A stretch of DNA of 57,178 bases, from positions 1 through 57,178 of the forward strand of contig NKIO01000018.1 in the NCBI GenBank assembly GCA_002255935.1. Direction: 5' to 3'. The translations under genes were made by a program, and so were the position numbers. The notes under the pieces are model-generated. The model worked only from the letters and a program-made list of their open reading frames with translations, did no database searches and was not told the origin of the DNA. This document shows positions 1 to 8,108 of this stretch, in pieces. Positions within the stretch are counted from its first letter, which is position 1; every line of letters starts with the position of its first letter. This DNA comes from Comamonadaceae bacterium PBBC2 (GTDB lineage Bacteria > Pseudomonadota > Gammaproteobacteria > Burkholderiales > Burkholderiaceae_C).

Positions 1-819
1 GCCGTGGCGCCCTGCTCACCCTTCAGCGTGAGCCAAGACCTGATGCGCGAAGCGGCCAAGCTGGCCCGCGCCCACGGCGTGCGCCTGCACACCCACCTGG
101 CCGAAAACGACCACGACATCGCCTACACCCGCGAGAAGTTCAACTGCACGCCCGCGCAATACGCCGAAGATTTGGGCTGGGTGGGCGACGACGTGTGGCA
201 TGCGCATGGCGTGAAGCTCGACGACGAAGGCACCTATTTGTTTGCACGCACACGCACCGGCATTGCCCACTGCCCCTGCAGCAACATGCGATTGGCCAGC
301 GGCATCTTGCCGCTGCGCAAAATGCTGGACGCGGGCGTACCGATTGGCCTGGGTGTGGACGGCAGCGCCAGCAACGATGCAGCGCACTTGCTGAACGAAG
401 CCCGCCAAGCCATGCTGCTGGCGCGAGTCAGACGCGCCATGGAACCACCGCACGTCGAGGGCGGGCGCACCGTGTTCGGCTGTGACCACGGCCCCGCCGA
501 CATGACACCCCGCGACGCCCTGCGCCTGGCCACGCGCGGTGGCGCCCAAGTGCTGGGCCGCGCCCACGAGCTGGGTCAAATCAAAGAAGGCTATTGCGCC
601 GACATCGCGTTGTTCTGCACCGACACCCTCAGCATGGCGGGCGGTGCGGTCCACGACCCGGTGGGCGCGCTCTTGCTGTGCGCCAGCGACAACGCCCACT
701 ACACCATCGTCAATGGCCGCGTGGTGGTACGCCAAGGCCAGATCACCACCGTGGACATGGGGCCCTTGATCGAGCGGCACAACCAGTTGGCTTTGCAGTT
801 GGCCTTGGCTGCGCGCTGA
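1..819 (+). CDS. 8-oxoguanine/guanine deaminase-type amidohydrolase, C-terminal part (5' end outside window)
   Basis: The frame is open from base 1, so this is the C-terminal 272 residues of a longer protein (the family is about 450 aa). It belongs to the metal-dependent amidohydrolases of the AtzB/TrzN/8-oxoguanine deaminase group. Visible motifs are HTHLAEN (metal His and substrate-binding region), VWHAHGVKLDD (metal His), CPCSNMRLASG and GLGVDGSASND (the metal-binding Asp). The string CPCSNMRLASGI with DGSASND is typical of bacterial 8-oxoguanine deaminases. The reaction would be hydrolytic deamination of 8-oxoguanine to urate, or guanine to xanthine, in the cytoplasm. Its position beside xanthine dehydrogenase and urate genes supports a purine role. 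Substrate choice between guanine and 8-oxoguanine is not settled by sequence alone. Confidence 0.85.
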   Translation, partial: AVAPCSPFSVSQDLMREAAKLARAHGVRLHTHLAENDHDIAYTREKFNCTPAQYAEDLGWVGDDVWHAHGVKLDDEGTYLFARTRTGIAHCPCSNMRLASGILPLRKMLDAGVPIGLGVDGSASNDAAHLLNEARQAMLLARVRRAMEPPHVEGGRTVFGCDHGPADMTPRDALRLATRGGAQVLGRAHELGQIKEGYCADIALFCTDTLSMAGGAVHDPVGALLLCASDNAHYTIVNGRVVVRQGQITTVDMGPLIERHNQLALQLALAAR

Positions 820-909
820 TCGGGGCTCGTGCTGTTGCTGCAGGCTTGTGGGCCATGGCGGCAGTGGCAACGAGTCCAAGTGGCGACAGCTCACCCCGGG
901 CTTCTTTTT

Positions 910-1971
910 ATGATGAAGCGCATGAACTACGCCGCTTCTGACCTCTTGGCTTTTGCCGATCAATTGTTGCAATCTGCGGGCATGCCGCCGGACAAGGCGC
1001 AGGCCGTGGCTGACGTGTTGCTGGAGGGCGACTTGCTGGGCCACACCACGCATGGCCTGGCTTTGCTGGCGCCTTATCTGGCCGAACTGGAGTCGGGCAA
1101 GATGCGCAAAGATGGCGAGCCGCTGGTGGTGTCTGACCACCCTGCGGCCGTGACTTGGGACGGCCAGCGCTTGCCTGGCCCTTGGTTGGTGCTCAAGGCC
1201 ATCGACCTGGCCACGCAGCGCGCCCGCACACAAGGCACGGGCACCGTGGTCATCCGGCGCAGCCACCACATCGCTTGCCTGGCGGCTTACCACCAGCGGG
1301 TGACGGACCAGGGCCTCATGATGCTCTTGCACTGCTCGGACCCCAATGCGGCCAGCATCGCGCCCTTTGGCGGGCTGGACCCGGTGTTCACGCCCAACCC
1401 CATGTCGGTGGGCATTCCCACTTCGGGGCTGCCGGTGCTGATCGATGTCTCCACCTCGTCCACCACCAACGGCATGACCAACCGCCTGCACAAAGAGGGC
1501 GGCCTGCTGCCCGCCGAATGGGTGATGGACGGCCACGGCCAAGCCAGCAGAGACCCTGCCGTGCTGTTCAACGAACCCAAGGGCACGATCTTGCCGCTGG
1601 GCGGCATGGATGCGGGCCACAAAGGCTATGGCCTGAGCTGGATGGTGGAAGCGCTCACGGGCGGCCTGGCCGGTCATGGCCGCGCCGACGCGCCCGAGGG
1701 TTGGGGCGCCACGGTGTTTTTGCAGATCATCGATCCGCGTGCGTTTGCAGGTTTGAGTGCCTACAACACCCAAGTCGATGCGGTTGCCAAGCAGTGCCAT
1801 GCATCGCGCCCAGCCCAAGCGAGCACCTGGGTGCGCACACCGGGTGAGCGGGGCCTGAAGCTCAAGGCCAGCAGCGCCAGCCAAGGCGTGGCCCTGTACC
1901 CAAACATCATGCCCATGCTGGCGCCTTGGGCGCAAAAATTCCATATCCATTTGCCCAGCACCCTGAGCTGA
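910..1971 (+). CDS. Ldh2-family (malate/L-lactate/ureidoglycolate-type) NAD(P)-dependent dehydrogenase
   Basis: About 353 aa, the usual length for the Ldh_2 family, which includes AllD ureidoglycolate dehydrogenase, YiaK diketogulonate reductase and sulfolactate dehydrogenases. Family-type segments are IRRSHHIACLAAYHQR (catalytic His region), TPNPMSVGIPTSGLPVLIDV (nucleotide site) and GHKGYGLSWMVEALTGGLAG near the C terminus. The open frame extends up to 829, but homology begins around MMKRMNYAAS, so I chose ATG 910 (922 is possible; no strong ribosome site is seen at either). It precedes a KDPG-type aldolase and a PfkB kinase on the same strand, which suggests sugar-acid oxidation. Being next to the purine deaminase, it could instead be a ureidoglycolate dehydrogenase. 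The exact substrate cannot be read from sequence. Confidence 0.8.
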   Translation: MMKRMNYAASDLLAFADQLLQSAGMPPDKAQAVADVLLEGDLLGHTTHGLALLAPYLAELESGKMRKDGEPLVVSDHPAAVTWDGQRLPGPWLVLKAIDLATQRARTQGTGTVVIRRSHHIACLAAYHQRVTDQGLMMLLHCSDPNAASIAPFGGLDPVFTPNPMSVGIPTSGLPVLIDVSTSSTTNGMTNRLHKEGGLLPAEWVMDGHGQASRDPAVLFNEPKGTILPLGGMDAGHKGYGLSWMVEALTGGLAGHGRADAPEGWGATVFLQIIDPRAFAGLSAYNTQVDAVAKQCHASRPAQASTWVRTPGERGLKLKASSASQGVALYPNIMPMLAPWAQKFHIHLPSTLS

Positions 1972-1997
1972 CGCATCAAATCCCTCAGGAGGTTTTC

Positions 1998-2633
1998 ATG
2001 AGCCCACGATCCATGCGCGAGATGCTGGCACGCACCCCGGTGATGCCGATCCTGACGCTGCACGACGCCCGCTTGGCCGGTGATTTGGCCTTGGCTTTGG
2101 TGGGAGGCGGTATCTCGGTTTTTGAAGTCGTGATGCGCACCCCCCAAAGCGTGGCCGCGCTGCGCGCCATGTTGGAAGCCGCCCCCGAGGCCGACATTGG
2201 CATGGGCACCTTGATGACCCCCGAAGATGTGCAAACCGCACGCCAAGCGGGCGCCAAATTTGGCGTATCGCCCGGGCTCACCCCCGAGTTGGCCGGCGCG
2301 ATTGCGGCCACCCAGTTTCCTTTTTTGCCCGGCGTGGCCACCGCCAGCGAAGTCATGCAAGCCCGGGGCTGGGGCCTGAAAGAACTCAAATACTTTCCGG
2401 CCCAAGGCGCCGCCGGCGCGAACTGGATCAAGGACATGAGCGGCGTGTTTCCGGACGTCTTGTTTTGCCCCACCGGGGGCATCCGCCCGGCCGATATCCC
2501 GACCTACCTGAAGCTGCCCAATTGCCGCACCGTGGGCGGCTCTTGGGTCGTTCCGCAAGACATGCTGGGCGACCGCGATTGGGCCGGCATCACGGCCTTG
2601 GCACAACAGGCCAGCGCTTTCGCGCAGGGCTGA
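1998..2633 (+). CDS. eda: KDPG/KHG-type 2-keto-3-deoxy acid aldolase (Eda family)
   Basis: A class I Schiff-base aldolase of 211 aa that cleaves 2-keto-3-deoxy-6-phospho sugar acids (or 4-hydroxy-2-oxoglutarate) to pyruvate plus an aldehyde. Catalytic residues are visible: E43 in VFEVVMRTP and the Schiff-base lysine K131 in GLKELKYFPAQG, nearly the positions of E45 and K133 in the E. coli enzyme. The phosphate-binding region PTGGIRPADIPTYL follows. An excellent ribosome site AGGAGG lies just before ATG 1998, which rejects the longer open frame from 1926. The downstream kinase starts 4 nt after the stop, so the two are co-transcribed and may act in sequence: the kinase phosphorylates the keto-deoxy acid and this enzyme cleaves it. 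Confidence 0.9.
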   Translation: MSPRSMREMLARTPVMPILTLHDARLAGDLALALVGGGISVFEVVMRTPQSVAALRAMLEAAPEADIGMGTLMTPEDVQTARQAGAKFGVSPGLTPELAGAIAATQFPFLPGVATASEVMQARGWGLKELKYFPAQGAAGANWIKDMSGVFPDVLFCPTGGIRPADIPTYLKLPNCRTVGGSWVVPQDMLGDRDWAGITALAQQASAFAQG

Positions 2634-2637
2634 GGCC

Positions 2638-3537
2638 ATGGCCAAACGCCCGCGCATGGTGGCATTGGGTGCGATCTGCACCACGGCGATTTTTCAGGTC
2701 GAACGCATCGAATCTGCACCGGCCAAAGTGATGGCCAGCCAGCGGTGTACTGTGGTCGATGGCATGGCAGTGTCCGCCGCTTGCGCCTTCCAAAAGTTGG
2801 GCGGGCAAGCACAGGTCTGGGCCCGGGTCGGCGAAGACGCCGAAGCCCATGCCATGCGGCAAGCCTTGGCCCAAGAAGGTGTGGACGCACAAGGACTGCA
2901 CACCGTACCCGGTGCACGCTCATCGCATGCGGCGGTGATTGTGGACGCGCAGGGGCAACGTTTGGTGGTGCCGTTTCACGACCCGCAAGTGGACACCTCG
3001 CCCGACTGGTTGCCTTTGCATGAACTGGCGCAGACCGATCTGCTGCATTGCGATGTGCGCTGGCCAGAAGGGGCGCTAGCAGCCTTGCACGCGGCCAGGC
3101 AGCGCGGCGTGCGCACCATGGTGGACGGCGATGTGGCGCCTCAAGCGGTGCTGCAAAGCCTGATGCCGCTGGCCGACTACGCGGTGTTTTCTGATGCGGG
3201 CTTGCGCGCCTACACCGGCCTGCACGATGTGCAGGAAGCCTTGCTGCAAGTGGCGCAAAAACACAGCCTGCATGTGGGCGCCAGCTGCGGCGAAGACGGT
3301 TACTACTGGGTGCAGGATGGCGCCATTGCCCACGCCCCTGCCTTGGCGATCCGGGCCGTGGACACCTTGGCCGCTGGGGACGTTTTCCACGGCGCACTGG
3401 CCTTGGCCATTTTGGAAGGGCAAACCATGGCGCAGGCCGCACGTTTTGCCTGCGTGGCCGCCTCGCTCAAGTGCACGCAGTTTGGCGGACGGCTGGGATG
3501 CCCCAGCCGAGACGAGGTTTTGCAAGCCTTGCGCTGA
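2638..3537 (+). CDS. PfkB-family carbohydrate kinase
   Basis: 299 aa ribokinase/PfkB-fold kinase. The C-terminal PfkB signature is present as AVDTLAAGDVFHGALA, with D248 of the AAGD motif as the catalytic base. The N-terminal part has the expected FQKLGGQAQVWARVGED segment. It starts 4 nt after the aldolase stop and is surely in the same operon. With a KDPG-type aldolase beside it, the likely substrate is a 2-keto-3-deoxy sugar acid or related keto-sugar, but sulfofructose-kinase-like and ribokinase-like proteins share the same motifs. The substrate is therefore an inference from context only. Confidence 0.85.
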   Translation: MAKRPRMVALGAICTTAIFQVERIESAPAKVMASQRCTVVDGMAVSAACAFQKLGGQAQVWARVGEDAEAHAMRQALAQEGVDAQGLHTVPGARSSHAAVIVDAQGQRLVVPFHDPQVDTSPDWLPLHELAQTDLLHCDVRWPEGALAALHAARQRGVRTMVDGDVAPQAVLQSLMPLADYAVFSDAGLRAYTGLHDVQEALLQVAQKHSLHVGASCGEDGYYWVQDGAIAHAPALAIRAVDTLAAGDVFHGALALAILEGQTMAQAARFACVAASLKCTQFGGRLGCPSRDEVLQALR

Positions 3538-3697
3538 ACCCATCGCGGGCATTTGTCAAGACCCACATCGGGTAATCCTGAGGGCCAGATGTCGCCTGCA
3601 TAACCCTTCTTTAGGGCCTTTCGGCTTTGAATGTATGTGCGTGTCGGCCCGATGCGACGCTGCGTTTGATGCCATTTGAACCCCTTAGGAGACAAAC

Positions 3698-4675
3698 ATG
3701 ATGATTCGCCGTCAATTGATCAAGTCCGTGGCCTGCGCTGCAGCCGCGCTGTCGCTGTGTGGTGCCGCGCTGGCCCAAAGCTTTCCCACCCGCCCCATCA
3801 CCATGGTCGTGCCTTGGGGCGCAGGCGGTGGCACCGATGCCACAGCCCGCATCGTCGCGGCCTTGTTGGAAAAAGAAATGGGCCAACCGGTCAACGTGGT
3901 CAACCGCACCGGCGGCAACGGCGTGGTGGGCCACTCGGCCATCGCCACCGCTGCGCCCGATGGCTACACGATCGGCATGATCACGGTCGAAATTTCGATG
4001 ATGCATTGGGCCGGCTTGACCCAACTGGCCCCCACCGACTACACCCCGATTGCCTTGATGAACATCGACCCCGCCGGCGTCACGGTGCGTGCCGATGCGC
4101 CCTACAAAAATCTGGGCGACCTGGTGAACGCCATCAAGGCCAACCCCGGCAAGTTCAAGGCTTCCGGCACCGGCCAAGGCGGCATCTGGCACCTGGCTTT
4201 GGCAGGCATGCTCAACGATTTGAAAGTGCCCGTGAGCGCAGCACCCTGGGTGCCCTCCAACGGCGCAGCACCGGCCATGAACGACCTGGCCGCTGGCGGC
4301 ATCGAGTTTGTGACCTGCTCATTGCCCGAGGCCCGCGCCCTGATCGATGCCGGCAAAGCCCGCCCACTGGCGCTGATGGCCAGCCAACCGTCTGGCCTGT
4401 ACCCGAACGTGCCCACCCTGAAAGCGGCCACCGGCAGCAACTGGGCGATTGGCGCATGGCGCGGCATTGCAGCGCCCAAAGGCTTGCCAGCTGACATCCA
4501 AGCCAAATTGGGGGCCGCGATGAAGAAAATTTACGACAGCCAGGAATTCCAAGGCTTCATGCAACAACGCGGCTTTGGCACCATTTACGCCGACAGCAAA
4601 GGCTTTGAACAGTTCATGGCCAAAGGCGATGCCGACATGGGCGTGGTCATGAAGTCCTTGGGTTTGGCCAAATAA
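3698..4675 (+). CDS. tctC: Tripartite tricarboxylate transporter substrate-binding protein (TctC/Bug family)
   Basis: 325 aa periplasmic solute receptor. The N terminus has a clear signal peptide (MMIRRQLIKS, then an Ala/Leu-rich core ending in GAALAQS). The mature part starts with FPTRPITMVVPWGAGGGTDA, the diagnostic Bug-family opening. A ribosome site AGGAG lies 6 nt before the ATG. It is followed after 7 nt by tctB, then tctA, giving a complete secondary-transport system. Bug receptors bind small carboxylates or amides with high affinity. The ligand here is unknown, although the upstream dehydrogenase, aldolase and kinase point to a hydroxy or sugar acid. Bases 3538-3697 before this gene hold no recognisable gene or strong hairpin. 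Confidence 0.93.
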   Translation: MMIRRQLIKSVACAAAALSLCGAALAQSFPTRPITMVVPWGAGGGTDATARIVAALLEKEMGQPVNVVNRTGGNGVVGHSAIATAAPDGYTIGMITVEISMMHWAGLTQLAPTDYTPIALMNIDPAGVTVRADAPYKNLGDLVNAIKANPGKFKASGTGQGGIWHLALAGMLNDLKVPVSAAPWVPSNGAAPAMNDLAAGGIEFVTCSLPEARALIDAGKARPLALMASQPSGLYPNVPTLKAATGSNWAIGAWRGIAAPKGLPADIQAKLGAAMKKIYDSQEFQGFMQQRGFGTIYADSKGFEQFMAKGDADMGVVMKSLGLAK

Positions 4676-4682
4676 GCAGCCC

Positions 4683-5156
4683 ATGAAATTCAATGACACC
4701 TTGGTGGGTGCCGCGCTTTTGGCGCTGGCACTCGCCATTTTGAACACCGTCAGACACTTCCCCGTCATCCCAGGGCAAAACATCGGGCCGGGGGCCTTCC
4801 CCGGTTTGTTGGCCACCCTCTTGGCGGTGTGTGCCGTGCTCTTGATCATCAAAGGCCTGAAGGCCAAGCAACACGAGCCTTGGGTCGAAATGGGGGCCTG
4901 GCTCAAGTCGCGCTTTCATGCGCGCAATTTCGTGATCACAGTGGCCTGCTTGCTGTTCTACATTTATTTGTCAGACCGCCTGGGCTTCATCTTTTGCGCC
5001 ATTGCGATTTTGTCGGTGATGTTCATGGCGCTGGGTGTGCGCGGCAAATTGATCTTGCCGATCGCCATCGTCACCAGCTTCGTCATTCACACCATTTTCT
5101 ACAAAGGCCTGCGCGTGCCTTTGCCTTGGGGGCTCTTGACCCCCTTTCAATGGTAA
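4683..5156 (+). CDS. tctB: Tripartite tricarboxylate transporter small membrane subunit TctB
   Basis: 157 aa integral membrane protein with about four transmembrane segments, the usual size for TctB. Hydrophobic stretches are seen around residues 5-22, 40-58, 82-100 and 105-140, and the conserved GPGAFPGLLA motif follows the first helix (IGPGAFPGLLATLLAV). It lies between the tctC and tctA genes with short spacing, so the three are one operon. TctB is the small subunit of the sodium- or proton-driven carrier and pairs with the large TctA subunit in the inner membrane. Function is assigned by family and position; no ligand information can be drawn from it. Confidence 0.9.
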   Translation: MKFNDTLVGAALLALALAILNTVRHFPVIPGQNIGPGAFPGLLATLLAVCAVLLIIKGLKAKQHEPWVEMGAWLKSRFHARNFVITVACLLFYIYLSDRLGFIFCAIAILSVMFMALGVRGKLILPIAIVTSFVIHTIFYKGLRVPLPWGLLTPFQW

Positions 5157-5168
5157 GAAGGACTCACC

Positions 5169-6674
5169 ATGACCTCTGCAGTGTTGCTCCAAGCCTTTTG
5201 GCTGGTGTTTGACCCCTACGTTCTGCTGGTGATTGCTTGCTCGGCCATGTTCGGCCTGTTTGTGGGTTGTATCCCTGGACTGAGCGCCACCATGGCCACG
5301 GCCCTCTTGGTGCCGATCACCTTTTTCATGCCGCCCGTGCCGGCCATCGCGGCCATCGTCACGGCCACGGCCATGGCGATTTTCTCGGGCGACATCCCGG
5401 GCGCATTGCTGCGCATTCCGGGCACGCCCGCCTCTGCCGCCTACACCGACGAGGCCTACCAAATGACCTTGAAAGGTCAAGCCGAGGTCGCCCTGGGCGC
5501 GGGCTTGGTCTTCTCGGCCATTGGGGGCTTGTTCGGCACCTTGGTGATGGTGATGTTCTCGCCCGCACTGGCCGAGATTGCCTTGAAGTTTTCCTCCTTC
5601 GAGTATTTCTGGCTGGTCATTTTGGGCCTGGCTGGGGCGGTGTTCATTGGCAATGCCAGCGTCTTGAAAGCCTGCATCACCTTGCTGCTGGGTTTGTTGA
5701 TCGCTTGCATCGGACTGGAAAATCCAGCCGGTCTGCCACGCTTCACGTTTGGCATGAACGAGCTCATGAGCGGGGTCGAGCTGATCCCCATGATGGTGGG
5801 CATGTTTGCGGTTTCCGAGCTGCTGCGCTACATCACCAACACCGACCCGAGCCCCATCATTGCCACCGAAAAGATCGGCAATATTTTTTCAGGCATGTGG
5901 GACTTGCTCAAAAAATACCGCTGGCCTTTGGTGCGCGGCAGTGCCTTGGGCACCGTCATTGGCATCCAGCCTGGCTCAGGCGCCGACATGGCCTCATGGC
6001 TGAGCTATGCGATGAGCAAGAAGTTTTCCAAGGAGCCCGAAAAGTTCGGCACTGGCCACGTCGAAGGGATTGTGGAGTCCGGTGCGGCCAACAACTCTTC
6101 CTTGGCTGGCGCGTGGATCCCGGCGATCGTCTTTGGCATTCCAGGTGATTCGATCACCGCCATCGCCATTGGCGTGCTGTACCTGAAAAACATGAACCCC
6201 GGGCCCATGATTTTTGTGAACAACCCGGAGAACATTTACGCCATCTTTTTGGTCTTCATCTTGGCCAACATCATCATGGTGCCATTGGGTTGGCTGACGG
6301 TGCGGCTGGCCACCAAAATTTTGCGGGTGCCGCGCAACATCCTGATGCCGATCATCTTGATCTTCTGCATCGTCGGCTCGTTCTCCATCAACAACTCGGT
6401 GTGGGGCGTGACCTTGATCTTGTTCTTTGGGCTGGTGTCTTTTGTGCTCGAAGAAAACGGCTTCCCGGTGGCGCCAGCCATTTTGGGTGTGGTGCTGGGC
6501 ACCATGATGGAGGAAAACTTTGTCACCTCCATGATCAAGTCCGATGGCGACCCCATGGTGTTCTTCACCCGCCCCATTGCCATGTGGTTGGCGGTCGGCA
6601 CCTTCATCATCTTGCTCTGGCCCGTGGCCACCTGGGCTTGGGGCAAGCTGCGCAGCCCCAAAGCGGCCACTTGA
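5169..6674 (+). CDS. tctA: Tripartite tricarboxylate transporter large permease subunit TctA
   Basis: 501 aa, the standard length for TctA, with roughly a dozen hydrophobic helices. Family motifs seen are FVGCIPGLSATMATALL near residue 30, GDIPGALLRIPGTPASAAY around residue 80, and PGSGADMASWLSYAMSKKFSK in the middle. These Gly/Pro-rich loops form the two pseudo-symmetric substrate sites of the family. A ribosome site AAGGA lies 6 nt upstream of the ATG. It is the last gene of the tctCBA operon and is followed by a strong hairpin before the convergent puuD gene. Confidence 0.94.
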   Translation: MTSAVLLQAFWLVFDPYVLLVIACSAMFGLFVGCIPGLSATMATALLVPITFFMPPVPAIAAIVTATAMAIFSGDIPGALLRIPGTPASAAYTDEAYQMTLKGQAEVALGAGLVFSAIGGLFGTLVMVMFSPALAEIALKFSSFEYFWLVILGLAGAVFIGNASVLKACITLLLGLLIACIGLENPAGLPRFTFGMNELMSGVELIPMMVGMFAVSELLRYITNTDPSPIIATEKIGNIFSGMWDLLKKYRWPLVRGSALGTVIGIQPGSGADMASWLSYAMSKKFSKEPEKFGTGHVEGIVESGAANNSSLAGAWIPAIVFGIPGDSITAIAIGVLYLKNMNPGPMIFVNNPENIYAIFLVFILANIIMVPLGWLTVRLATKILRVPRNILMPIILIFCIVGSFSINNSVWGVTLILFFGLVSFVLEENGFPVAPAILGVVLGTMMEENFVTSMIKSDGDPMVFFTRPIAMWLAVGTFIILLWPVATWAWGKLRSPKAAT

Positions 6675-6678
6675 AACC

Positions 6679-6710
6679 GCGAACAAAACCACGAGCGTGG
6701 TTTTGTTCGC
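6679..6710. terminator. Bidirectional hairpin between tctA and puuD
   Basis: A perfect inverted repeat of 15 bp (gcgaacaaaaccacg / cgtggttttgttcgc) with a 2-nt centre. It sits 4 nt after the tctA stop and 9 nt from the puuD stop, between convergent genes. There is no long T tract on either side, but the symmetry and location make a shared transcription stop likely. Confidence 0.75.
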
Positions 6711-6719
6711 CCTGTCCCC

Positions 6720-7931
6720 TTATTCCACCTTGGCACCCGAATGGAACCAACGCCCGATCAGGGCGCGTTCCTCGTCGGTGATGCCCGTGGCATTGTTCAT
6801 GGGCATTTGCTTGCTGACCACCACTTGCTGGTAGACGTTTTGCGCGTGCTGCTTGATCAACTCCGGGCTGTCCAGGCGCACGTTTTTCATTTGCACCTGC
6901 TCGCCGTGGCAGCTGTAGCAGCGCTGCTCGATCACGGTTTTGACTTGCGCAAAGGCCACAGGCGCTGCCGGGGCGGCTGATGCCACAGGCGCTGCAGGCT
7001 TCAAGGCCACGATGACGCCCGCAATCAGCACCACACCCACGGCCGCAAATGGCCAAGGGTTGGCCGCGCGGCCCAGGTGGAAGGCATGGCGTTGCACAAA
7101 GAACTGACGGATCAAAGCACCGGCAAACATCATCACAAACAAGAGCACCCAGCGGTGTTCGTGCGTGTACAAGAAGCTGTAGTGGTTGCTCAGCATCGCA
7201 AAGATGACGGGCAGCGTGAAATAGGTGTTGTGCACGCTGCGCTGCTTGCCGCGCTTGCCGTGGATGGCCAAGGCGTTGGCGTCATAGGCTTCGCCACTGG
7301 TCATGGCGGCCACCACTTTGCGCTGGCCAGGGATGATCCAGAAGAACACGTTGGCGCTCATGGCGGTGGCGATCATGGCGCCCACCAGCAAAAAGGCCGC
7401 ACGGCCGGCAAACAGCTGGTTGGCCAACCACGAAGCAAAAGCGATGACCACGATCATCAAGCCAGCGACGATCAGCTCCCCGTTTTTGCGGAAGCCGAAC
7501 ACGCGGCAAACCAGGTCATAGACGATCCAGAAAGCCGCCAAAAAGCCGACTGCGGCCGAGCCCGCCACCACGGGGGACCAGTCCATCAGCGATTTGTCGA
7601 TGAGGAAGGTGCCCGCGTTGTAAAGGTACAGCACGGTGAACAGCGCAAAACCGCTCAGCCAAGTGGAGTAACTTTCCCAATAAAACCAGTGCAGTTTGGT
7701 GTGGATTTTCTTGGGCGCCACCATGTACTTTTGCGGGTTGTAAAAACCACCGCCGTGCACCGCCCAAATGGCGCCACCCACGCCTTTTTCGAGCAGGTCG
7801 GGCGAGTTGGGTTTTTGCAGGTTGTTGTCCAGAAAGACAAAGTAAAACGAGGAACCAATCCAGGCGATGGCGGTGATGACGTGCACCCAGCGCAGCAAAA
7901 GATTGGCCCATTCCAGCAGATACGTTTCCAT
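6720..7931 (-). CDS. puuD: Membrane-bound urate hydroxylase PuuD with C-terminal cytochrome c domain
   Basis: 403 aa. It oxidises urate to 5-hydroxyisourate, passing electrons to its own C-terminal cytochrome c instead of making peroxide. The N-terminal part has about eight membrane helices beginning ETYLLEWANLLLRWVHVITAIAWIGSSFYF; the His in WVHVI is of the kind that may bind the cofactor. The C-terminal domain carries the haem c site C338-Y-S-C341-H342 and a Met-rich QMPMNN segment for the axial ligand. A GGAG ribosome site lies 8 nt before the ATG. It lies downstream of xdhC on the same strand, separated by 177 bp that hold a TGTATACA box. The assignment is firm from the combination of membrane domain and CYSCH domain. 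Confidence 0.93.
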   Translation of the reverse strand: METYLLEWANLLLRWVHVITAIAWIGSSFYFVFLDNNLQKPNSPDLLEKGVGGAIWAVHGGGFYNPQKYMVAPKKIHTKLHWFYWESYSTWLSGFALFTVLYLYNAGTFLIDKSLMDWSPVVAGSAAVGFLAAFWIVYDLVCRVFGFRKNGELIVAGLMIVVIAFASWLANQLFAGRAAFLLVGAMIATAMSANVFFWIIPGQRKVVAAMTSGEAYDANALAIHGKRGKQRSVHNTYFTLPVIFAMLSNHYSFLYTHEHRWVLLFVMMFAGALIRQFFVQRHAFHLGRAANPWPFAAVGVVLIAGVIVALKPAAPVASAAPAAPVAFAQVKTVIEQRCYSCHGEQVQMKNVRLDSPELIKQHAQNVYQQVVVSKQMPMNNATGITDEERALIGRWFHSGAKVE

Positions 7932-7992
7932 GAAGGATCTCCGACCGTCTCACCACCGCGGGCCCTGTGAGCGATCATTCGGTCGCGAACAT

Positions 7993-8008
7993 GAAACCCG
8001 AGGGTTTC
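7993..8008. promoter_or_regulatory. Short perfect palindrome in the puuD leader
   Basis: gaaaccc-ga-gggtttc, a 7-2-7 inverted repeat 62 bp before the puuD start and 29 bp from the TGTATACA box on the puuD side. It could be a second protein site or a leader hairpin. Its function is not known. Confidence 0.35.
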
Positions 8009-8036
8009 CAGCGCCGCTGCGACCAGTGCACCGAAG

Positions 8037-8044
8037 TGTATACA
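8037..8044. promoter_or_regulatory. TGTATACA box before puuD (candidate GntR operator, site 1)
   Basis: The perfect 8-bp palindrome TGTATACA lies 106 bp upstream of the puuD start. Its surroundings, accgaagTGTATACAgttttg, match the hiuH/gntR site at 15407-15414 over about 20 bp with one difference. Similar TNGTATACNA palindromes are known operators of GntR/FCD regulators, and one such regulator is encoded at 15470. Binding is an inference. Confidence 0.6.
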
Positions 8045-8108
8045 GTTTTGACTTGCGAATCCAGCGCCCTGAACCCCGAAGTCCTCAGGGAAAACCAGTG
8101 CGCCAGAT

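Noticed and set aside
16..1950. Long minus-strand open frame of 644 codons opposite the deaminase and dehydrogenase genes
   Set aside because: It is an antisense shadow caused by GC-rich third positions; the translation is low-complexity and His/Gln/Arg-rich with no family motifs.
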